The notes under the pieces: generated by a model
The model's input: the letters and a program-made list of their open reading frames with translations, nothing else
Told to the model about the DNA's origin: nothing
Database searches by the model: none
Part shown: in pieces, positions 20,056 through 27,736 of the stretch
Layout of the letters: each line of letters starts with the position of its first letter
Position numbering within the stretch: the stretch's first letter is position 1
Assembly: GCA_910592205.1 (NCBI GenBank)
Contig: CAJVPJ010000347.1
Location: forward strand, 1-27,736
DNA from: Paraglomus occultum
Taxonomy: Eukaryota > Glomeromycota > Glomeromycetes > Paraglomerales > Paraglomeraceae
Reading direction: 5' to 3'
DNA: 27,736 bases
Translations under genes and position numbers: made by a program

Positions 20056-22005
20056 AATAAGGTAATTTATCTGTATCATGCCTTCTTGGTAAACGGACGT
20101 TATGTGTTCTTGACGAGATTCTTATTTTTATATCTATGACCGTAGATGGACAAACATACAAGTTGTATAGAGTGCAAGTATTATAATTATTGGCGTGTAT
20201 TAGCCAGAAGCACGCATATTGTGAATTATAATTAGGACCATAATAATATTACGGCAAACAATTTGGGCAACGATTGTAGTTTATTCCTCGTCGTTATACG
20301 TACCAAATAAAACCCACAACGAATGAAAAGACATGATCCGCCGTGTACGCGCGCGTCTTGTGTACACAGAACTACTTTTTGAATGTGCAATTGTTACAGT
20401 TGAGCTTTGCACATGCGTCGGATTCCAAGTTAAACACATGCAAACTTATTTGTGTGTTGCACAACAAGCAACCGCATGTATGCAACAAAATTAAACACGC
20501 GCTCTATAAGGCTGACTTGATGCAAAGAATAAGAACGGTTTAAGAAATTGATTAATAAAAAACAGCAGTAGACTGTATGAATCATATTATTGAGATTGTG
20601 AAGAAAGTCGAATACGATTGGGTCAAGGGAAGCTCAGTGTTATAACAACGGAAACGGCTTTCATATTCAATACTTGGATCTTTAAAAAATTAAATGGTGT
20701 GCAAAATATATCAGCATTTTCTCTTGACTAACAATGGTTATACTGAAATTAATTTAAAAACAACTATTTTTGAAATTACCAGAGAAAATTTTAGTGCTAC
20801 TTTGGATTATAAAGACAAAAGTGTCTTCATGTTTATATTCCTCTTCTGTTACAGATAAATACTTGCAAGACCAATCTATACTGCTGTACTGGCAATGATA
20901 AATGAATAAAACATTTATACCATTACTTTAATTTTCTCGCTGTTATCAAATTTCGCATTTAATCTGTCGTCTAATTTCCCCCTTTGCTTTTAATTCTTTA
21001 CAATTAATATTAAATTAAGTAATTATATACTTAACATGTTTGACAAAAAGAATGCGAAAAGCATGGTAAAGATTATAATGACTTTAAAAGAAATCATTAG
21101 AAAAGAATGAAAATTTTGAAAGGGCAGTTACTCAGCTGATAAAAATTAGGAATCTGAATATTAGGACTGTTCACAGTATTGAAAAAGCCTAAGATATACC
21201 AATTTAACTTTGGGAGGATTAGAATAATATATTTGATCTGACAGTGCAAGTGAATGGTGATTTTCCTATTTGAATACGCTTCGAGAATTGTAGTATTGTT
21301 GATTTTAAAATGTATGAAACAATTTTTCTCCTTGATATTGTAATTTTGTTCCATGGGTGTAATTGAGTTTATATTATGTAAAACACATTATCATTATCAT
21401 TATAATGAGTATAAATTAAGTAGCAATACCATTCCACATCTGCCACATCAGTTCAGGAGCTATAGCTGTGCCACTAATAATAATAATAATACCAAACTTG
21501 AGAATTATCAGCTACATTAACATTAGCTAATGTTTCAGCCACATCAGCTTATGGTCAATTACAATGTTCACTATTACTTTAGTTTAAACAAACATGCGAC
21601 AGACTCAGACAAAGTAATAGTAAACTTGTCTTGTAGTACGTCATACACTCACTCAGTTTTATAAGTTTACCTGTTGTATATTCACAGCTCTCCTGCTCAG
21701 GTATATTGCTATGGTACCAATTTCCCATGACCTATAACAACCTACTATTTTATATTATAATTACGAAAGTGTCTTGTATATCTCTTAGACAAATTACATT
21801 CCTATAAACGAGACACTTAGATTAATACTATTCTATTTTCATGGTCAATGCCAGAATCCATCGTTTATATTAATATGCCCAAATGAAAATGCCTGGCTAA
21901 TAGAATGTTATGGTGTATATTACACAAGTTGTCTGCTCGCTTCGGATATATTCCCAAGAAAGCGTTGTGGTCCGGTTTATATTTAAACCTTATAGAGTAT
22001 TATTA
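20056..22005. other. No supported gene
   Basis: Very AT-rich. Short open stretches with protein-like text (near 20728-20860 and 21228-21330, plus strand) are interrupted and may be relics. The 85-codon minus-strand frame at 21097..21354 has no family signal. Confidence 0.4.
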
Positions 22006-22138
22006 ACACAATCGTACCCCGTTTATATCTCCCTCTCAAAGTGGGGGGATATAAACGGGGTTGGGGATATAAATGTACATCTATCGTATAAGGACATTTT
22101 TTTTTATAAATTTAGGGGATATAAACGGGGTACGAGTG
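22006..22138. mobile_element. Hairpin MITE with CGTACCCCGTTTATAT ends
   Basis: CGTACCCCGTTTATATCT (22013-22030) faces GGGGATATAAACGGGGTACG (22115-22134). A third partial copy, GGGGGGATATAAACGGGG, lies at 22043-22060. Outer bases read TA-ACACAATCG on the left and TA-CACTCG on the reverse of the right end, consistent with TA insertion. The element is non-coding. Confidence 0.6.
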
Positions 22139-22616
22139 TATACCGCAATGGATCCTGTATATCAAGTACCCGAAAATATTTCGAAGGGTCCCAGACTAAG
22201 GTACAGCATAATCTTTGTTGAATACTACTATTGTTACCAGTTTGTAGTACCCTTTACAAACCTGTTTGGCGCTCTGTTATTTGTCTGGGTAACACCTTAA
22301 ACAAAGGTATGGTTGGTACACAACACCATAATGAATGTACTTTTCAGAATAAAGTTTACACCGCCAAGGAACAGCGATTTTTTCACGCTAGCAACTATGA
22401 ATAATCAACGATTCTCATATATCCATAAACACGTTGTTAATATATTCATAAACAGTGCCTGCGTATTACTAATAATTACTTGATTCATAGCTGAATATCC
22501 GTCTTAGTATCGACTGAAAAGTTTGATGGTTTGGTACTGTTACCCAAAGATTTACCAAAACATGAACCATTTTAGTGTTGAATGAACCCGCTGCGGCACT
22601 ACGACTTATCAATATA

Positions 22617-22661
22617 AACGACCCAATCATCACTAACTATCCTAAACAAATTTGGGTCGTT
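22617..22661. repeat. Short inverted repeat
   Basis: AACGACCCAA (22617-22626) and TTGGGTCGTT (22652-22661) are exact complements separated by 25 bases. It could form a hairpin or be the end of a small element. No gene context explains it. Confidence 0.55.
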
Positions 22662-22747
22662 CAATGATTACCGTTACAGGCGTTTGTTCTTTGACAAAAC
22701 GCCCCGCATAGTATATGCGACATTGTTGGAATTATTATTATTTCGCT

Positions 22748-23083
22748 CTAAATGATATAGCAACCTGAAGAAAGGTTGGATCCTCTACGTGAGACTGTAT
22801 CACAGGCTAAATCATGTTGATATACGTCTTTCACTTTACATGTCATTTGAAAATGACCATCTTTTGTTACGGTTGTACGAACATCTGCACTGCATGGGCT
22901 GTGTACAATGTGTATTACATCCGCCCTCTTCTTCGCTATATTCCGAGTAATCTCCAACGTTTGTATGCCTAATAGAACGTCAATGCTGTGTGTTGAAAAG
23001 AATGTCTTTCGTTTGTTTTGTACTAGAAAGTTCTTCGATTTTCCTTTATTCTCTCTGCAAGAGAAAGAAAAATCGTCGTACAT
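22748..23083 (-). CDS. Hypothetical 111-codon ORF, head-to-head with the EF-hand gene
   Basis: No recognised domain. The first codons contain a pyrimidine tract ending TTGCAG (about 23056), which looks like an acceptor, so the true exon may begin there and the ATG at 23083 may be spurious. The later part (HIVHSPCSADVRTTVTKDGH, then FQMTCKVKDVYQHDL) has balanced, protein-like composition with several Cys. About 160 bp separate it from the EF-hand start. It may be a real small gene or a chance frame. Confidence 0.3.
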   Translation of the reverse strand: MYDDFSFSCRENKGKSKNFLVQNKRKTFFSTHSIDVLLGIQTLEITRNIAKKRADVIHIVHSPCSADVRTTVTKDGHFQMTCKVKDVYQHDLACDTVSRRGSNLSSGCYII

Positions 23084-23243
23084 GTGATTCTGCGCAAGTG
23101 CGACAAAGACGTGTTGTACGATTATAGCCTAACTGTCTCGATCGAGTACTACTTTACGTAACACCACATGAGCATTCAAAAGAATTTAAAAATCACCTCA
23201 CATCTTCCACCCAAAAAAAAAAAAAACTCACTACCGAAAAAAC

Positions 23244-23956
23244 ATGTCTCAAAAACTCGATAGAGCGGAAATTAAAAAGGTAATCTGCAAAGCAACCGCT
23301 TTTTTGATTTCCAAGTGTCAATTCTCATTACTCGGGGCTGACTGACTGACTTTCGACTTTACTTACTGCGGTAGGTTTTTGACGTCTTTGACTATAATGG
23401 TAATGGTATCTTGTCTCTTGCTGAAATTGACAGAGCGGTGATTGAACTTTACCCGCATCTGGCGAAAGACAAACCTGCCATCATGCGAGCTTACAAAGCT
23501 GCTGACACCTCAAAGGTACGCTACTCTCCCTACAAGTAACTCTTATTCTACTTGTCGAATTCACTCTCTAATATTTGAACGTCTCATTAGGATGGATTTA
23601 TCGATCTCAACGAATTCGGACGTCTCATCGACCTTCTCCATTACTACCACGAACTATACAAGAAATTCCAACAACTTGATATAGATGGCGACAGACGTAT
23701 CAGCTACGTCGAGTTCAAGAAAGGACACGACCTCATGGGAATAAAGGGACGTTCGGATAAAGTACTTAAGGCGGCTTTCGATGAAATCGACACGAACCAT
23801 GGAGGATATATTCTTTTTGATGAGGTAGGGTAAAATTTGCACTTCTCTCTAATGGATGAGCTCTTTTGCACAAATTGGTACTAATACACGCATTAAATCC
23901 CGTTCTAGTTCTGCACTTATGCTGCCAAGACAAAAATGCTGGAATATCCCGAATAA
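23244..23956 (+). CDS. Four-EF-hand calcium-binding protein, 152 residues
   Basis: A calcium sensor or buffer of calmodulin size. Exons 23244..23279, 23375..23515, 23591..23824 and 23909..23956 join in phase 0. The four 12-residue loops are DYNGNGILSLAE (18-29), DTSKDGFIDLNE (56-67, split by an intron after DTSK), DIDGDRRISYVE (89-100) and DTNHGGYILFDE (126-137). Loops 1-3 have acidic ligands at positions 1, 3 or 5 and a 12th Glu. Loop 4 has Gly at position 5 and may bind weakly. It has no signal peptide, N-myristoylation start (MSQ) or membrane segment. It is not calmodulin itself, because the inter-loop sequences differ. A probable poly(A) signal, AATAAA, lies at 24080-24085. Confidence 0.92.
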
Positions 23957-24113
23957 TATCAAATATTTGCCGTATCTCTCTGTAGAGTTTAAGCTATTAT
24001 TGATTCGGCACCGCATGTATGATATACTCTTGTGAATTTTGTCGAAATGACTATAAATATATGTTACTTAATCAACCAAAATAAAGGTGGTTTATTTCCT
24101 GTATTCGCATTTG

Positions 24114-25048
24114 ATGATTTCGTCACAAGAAACCTTTGCTACGTTTACTAGCAGTTTTGCAAGCAGATTTGGTCAGGCCATTTGTAAGTCGTCAAAAAGA
24201 TTTTCAATCTAACCTTGGGCCGCTTTTATCGACCAATTAGTCTGCTCATTATATTTCATCGATACCTTCGTTCACGTCAGTGCTCTGGCTCGTTACGAGA
24301 AACTTATCCATATCATCCATTCACTCAACTAATTTTGGATTAGTCTGAAACTTAAATTTTAATTTATCAAGAGCATTTACGTTGCGTTGATCTTTGTCTA
24401 AAACAGGCATAGTTGATGCCACGTTTGAACCATACGATAATAGAAAAACCAAGTCCGCTTAGTTGAAGAAAGCGATTCCACATCACAGTAAGTTTTCTCA
24501 TGAGACAAGTGTTCACAACTTAAATCTGACTTTTGCGATATTCGATAACATCACATTGGGAAAACCAATCATTAAACGTCTAATTCTCGGTGATTCGAGC
24601 ATCAAGGTCACGAAAAACTAGAGCGCCCACTTTTATAACTTCTCACTACTGGCTCACTTATAGAGAAAACTAGCAGAAACACAATATCTACAACTATATT
24701 CACGTTCCCTCCAATATGACGACTGACCACTCACAGAAATTAATATCGTTCCTATCATTCATTCAATTTATCAATTTGAAGCACGTAAATTCCACAAAGG
24801 CCCACTTAATCGGCAGCCTGCTGCCCTCATTCGATGTTAACCAAATCACTTGACAATACGAGACAAGTATCTCGAATATGTTAATATCACGTTTGCCAAG
24901 AGATTCTTTTACCAGGTGAGGAGTTAGCCATGCTCATTAACAGGTCTGGTCTGGTATGTATAAAATAACTATTGGCATTTCTCGATATTTAATGAGCACT
25001 GACTATGATAATAACGACTTTGAAGAGTTTGAGATGGAAGAGGAGTAA
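24114..25048 (+). pseudogene. Possible decayed or unresolved multi-exon gene
   Basis: Several pieces look coding but I cannot join them. An ATG at 24114 opens MISSQETFATFTSSF to a GTAAGT donor at 24184. SALARYEKLIHIIHSLN follows a CAG near 24282. One long frame from about 24410 to 24920 reads protein-like text (LTFAIFDNITLGKPIIKRL, DKYLEYVNITFAKRFFYQ then a GTGAGG donor) but has about six stops. An acidic piece MSTDYDNNDFEEFEMEEE (24992..25048) ends in TAA. It is either a pseudogene or an unsolved exon structure. Confidence 0.3.
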
Positions 25049-26007
25049 TGAGCGATAGGATAGATAGATAAATTAATTATGAAAAGCAGTTGCGTACTGG
25101 CAAAACTTTAAAATACTTGTCATGCCTTAATTATAGCGCAAATCGAAAATGAGGACGAAATTGTTTATTTCGACTTTTGTCAAGTATCATATTACTAAGA
25201 GTTAGTTAATTACGTACAGAATAATCAAATCATTACTAGCTGTTAATTCTAGGAAGACTAGAGCCTTTCCTTTACCGAAGAGATCCTATGTAGCCAGTAT
25301 AAAAGCAGTTGTGTCGTTAAATCTGATGCTATCATCTTTCCCATATTATGCCTCTGTGTTTAATTTGTTTTCTCCTTATCCCAATATTACGATTCTCCAT
25401 GGCCTTGGATGGCCTGCTGTATCATGAATACGTTTATTCTAATTATTAATGTTTTCTTGTTTATATCGGAACAAAGTATTTGAATGGATTGATTGCACAA
25501 AAGCATTCGACACACCCGAATAAATGTTATGTTAGTACAATAAAATTATTTCCCAGTGACATTATATTATGCTCTTTACAGAGTCTTTTCGATCGGTTAC
25601 CCAATAGCGTCTATACTGGACTAATCAGTGTCACCACTTGTCATGTCAAGTATAAAATACAAGCTGTGAATCCAATTACTATGCCACTCATACTCAACTA
25701 CCATCATATTTATTATTATGACAACTTCAACAATTTTTTCCAATAAAAATAAATGGTTTTAAAAATGCTGTTAAAGCTAAATGGAGTTTCAATAATTTCT
25801 TCTTATTCTGGCATATTATACCACGTTTTATCCAAGATGTTAACATTAAGTGTTAATTCTGGTTTGAAATTATATAAAAAGGTGTCATTTCTGATTAAAC
25901 AAGCGCTCATCCAAGATTCGATACGCCATTGAGAAAGAGATAGAATTGCAACAAAAGCATAAAAAGCAAACTAACTGACTATCTGTGTAACTGACTTTTT
26001 ACCAAAG
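25049..26007. other. No supported gene
   Basis: AT-rich spacer. The plus-strand frame 25483..25746 has no recognisable features. This is the 3' flank of the broken orphan-family copy. Confidence 0.4.
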
Positions 26008-27039
26008 TCAATGACGCCTTTTCTTTTTCGTCTTCTTTTTTGTATCGTCCACGATTGAGGAAATGTCGAATTCTCCTGGCACATCTGAAAGAAGAAAAAG
26101 TTATAAAGGATTAAGGTAAAATGTGAGCAAAATATATACGCACATACATTTATGTAGCACAAACACAGTTCCGTCCTTTAAAACGTCCCATGCTGTCCGA
26201 TCGTTTCAGATTCCTTCTTTGATATAACTTCGAAATAATCCCCGAGATACCATAATGCATGACCATCTGAATCCCAATCAAATACGCGACCAAAACAATC
26301 CATAAAAAGCATTCCACAATAACGTTTTCCGATAATAATATGATTAAAACCAAACTGTTTAACATCCATTACGTAACACTGAAGCTCCATCTTAGTATTT
26401 CTTCAGGATCTTCGGTTTGGAGATCGAGGCAAAGAGAAATCGCCACACGACAACCATCAGATTCACTTAATATTTCAACTAAAATGGGAGAATTAGTGCA
26501 CGATAATTTATCGAATTTTGCACCATCTGACACTGGGCACACGGAAGAACTGTCTTCTTTGTTCTTAGGTTCATCGTTTGGGAATACAAGATGGCACGGC
26601 GTTTCCGCGGGTTTTTTTGTCCATGTAGAGCATACCAAGGTACTGTCTCGGAACAATTTCCCCACAGCTCTTTAACTTTTTCGTGGTTGGAACACTCGAG
26701 AACTATGTTGGCATTATTTTCACTCTTGTCATTGCTACTAGTTTGTTCGTTTCGTATATCTGTTCTCTCATCTGTCTCACTTCTGCTGTCCCGCAACGAA
26801 TTGTTGCCCCGAAGAAATATCTCAAAATCCTCCCTTTCCGAACCGAAATGTGAGGTTTACCGTGGTTAGGCGAGCAAGCAAGTTCTCCTCCATTTCTATG
26901 ATCTTGCTGTCCCATACTGTAATCGCCAAGATCGGACGAAAAATTGAGATAGTGTTATCATCTTTCCCGTTGGGCCGTACGGAGTTACTATTTCCCGGTG
27001 TTTATGTAAAAATAAGGTTAATAAATACGTTTTTTGCAT
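26008..27039 (-). pseudogene. Frameshifted copy of the 8.5-kb orphan-family gene
   Basis: Homologous to the gene at 8517..9517 but in several frames. The start at 27039 (MQKTYLLTLFLHKH, TPYGPTGKMITLSQ) matches that gene's N terminus. A block from about 26796 has QTSSNDKSENN and GNCSETVPWYALHG, then the frame changes at a T7 run (26612-26618; A7 on the coding strand). The next block (LVFPNDEP...VEILSESDGCRVAISL) changes frame again near 26388-26394. The next has GFNHIIIGKRYCGMLFMDCF, GRVFDWDS and LWYLGDYFEV, with another change near 26192-26203 into TAWDVLKDGTVFVLHK. A GT-AG intron (26147..26085) leads to a Lys-rich last exon (26084..26008, DDTKKKTKKKRRH). At least three single- or few-base shifts, plus more in the N-terminal part, indicate a pseudogene unless the assembly has indels. 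Confidence 0.55.
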
Positions 27040-27736
27040 TAGACCGTATCTGAACAACCACTTAATAGTACTTGAAAGGGTCTATGAATTCCGTTATAAG
27101 TTTTCTCATCCATGGTTCATTAAGATCGTTTAGCCAGCTGAATGGGTCGTTTGACTTGCGTAAATTTTGCAACCTATACAAACTTGGACAAATGCACAAG
27201 GTTAATATTAATGAAATTTTAAACGCGTATATTTGTCCAATCGGATGAAAATCGTATGTCACATTATCTATTTCGGGTGTGTAGATCTACATTTGGGGAT
27301 TACGACACAGGTGTTTAATCGAATTGCGGCGAACCACAAACAAGTCACGTTTCATTTTATATTTAATTATCCAGATGCTAATTCATTAATAGCAATATAT
27401 TTGCCCAACTAAAATGTTGTTTTGTGTGCGAATTCATAGCACCTTTGGTACTTGCTCCGCTAATGAAGCGACGAATTAATTACTTTTAGAACGAAATTCT
27501 TTTTCCTCTCATATACGTGATCGGTAAAGGAGAAGGCGGGAATAAACCAGATATAATTTGTGTTAAAAAGGCATCTGTTTGTTGTTGTATAAAAACGATT
27601 AAGCTTATTTTGACATAGAATGAGGGTCTGTGCGTCGTATGAGATGTGTCAAACTACCTATCAGATAAATTCACAAATGATTAAAGGTAACGGGATCGCC
27701 CATATTAATATAGATAGATTTTTATTTCAGAGAAAT
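27040..27736. other. No supported gene
   Basis: A 66-codon minus-strand frame (27262..27062) begins with a moderately hydrophobic segment and lies upstream of the broken orphan-family copy. A link is not established. The rest is AT-rich with nothing recognised. Confidence 0.35.

Noticed and set aside
24992-25048. Acidic piece DYDNNDFEEFEMEEE as the proteasome lid protein SEM1/DSS1
   Set aside because: The Trp-containing second acidic motif and C-terminal helix of that family are not found downstream.
26591-26869. Plus-strand ORF of 92 codons
   Set aside because: It is the antisense shadow of the frameshifted orphan-family copy, whose minus-strand frames match the intact gene.
1-27736. CRISPR array, bacterial operon or phage content
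   Set aside because: Introns throughout, chaperonin CCT and ING genes and no ribosome-binding-site spacing show eukaryotic nuclear DNA. The regular repeats are micro-exon cassettes.

Overview
This is eukaryotic nuclear DNA. It is AT-rich, and its genes are cut by short GT-AG introns, mostly 50-120 nt. It carries two house-keeping genes (a CCT/TRiC chaperonin subunit and an ING-type PHD-finger protein), a four-EF-hand protein, small MITE- and SINE-like repeats, and two lineage-specific gene families. The compact introns, the Q/N-rich coiled-coil remnants and one dispersed-repeat motif fit an early-diverging fungus, with Glomeromycotina-like Mucoromycota as my best guess. This is inference without a database search; a compact animal or protist genome is not excluded.

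Layout. From 1 to about 12.3 kb lie three minus-strand paralogues (1..748 partial, 4440..6265, 10640..12339). Each has one long first exon for a basic domain of about 80-120 residues containing an LWK/R...IK..FK motif. A series of tiny exons of 24-90 nt follows, every one a multiple of 3 and bounded by phase-1 introns. In the two complete genes the micro-exons follow a repeating A-B-C cassette order. Gene 3 closes into a 256-codon frame over 11 exons. Gene 2 would close over 13 exons but has a one-base frameshift in exon 1. Between and beside them are coiled-coil remnants (2.63, 12.44 kb), two copies of a structured 80-nt element (6.76, 8.37 kb), a minus-strand orphan gene (8517..9517) and a SINE-like insert flanked by 16-bp direct repeats (9848..10180).

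From 12.6 to 15.8 kb I see no gene, only small inverted-repeat elements, including a Tc1/mariner-type MITE. From 15.8 to 20.1 kb is a conventional divergent gene pair: CCT6 (minus, 10 exons inferred) and an ING-family gene (plus, 7 exons), sharing an upstream region of about 260 bp that contains a tandem repeat. From 20.1 to 22.7 kb is mostly empty, with a hairpin MITE. From 22.7 to 24 kb a weak minus-strand ORF lies head-to-head with the EF-hand gene. From 24.1 to 25 kb may hold a decayed gene, and 26.0-27.0 kb holds a frameshifted copy of the 8.5-kb orphan gene.

The most unusual content is the micro-exon cassette family: exon skipping, duplication or shuffling cannot break the frame, so one locus could encode many repeat-length isoforms. 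The gene models rest on phase closure and splice signals only; there is no transcript evidence here.
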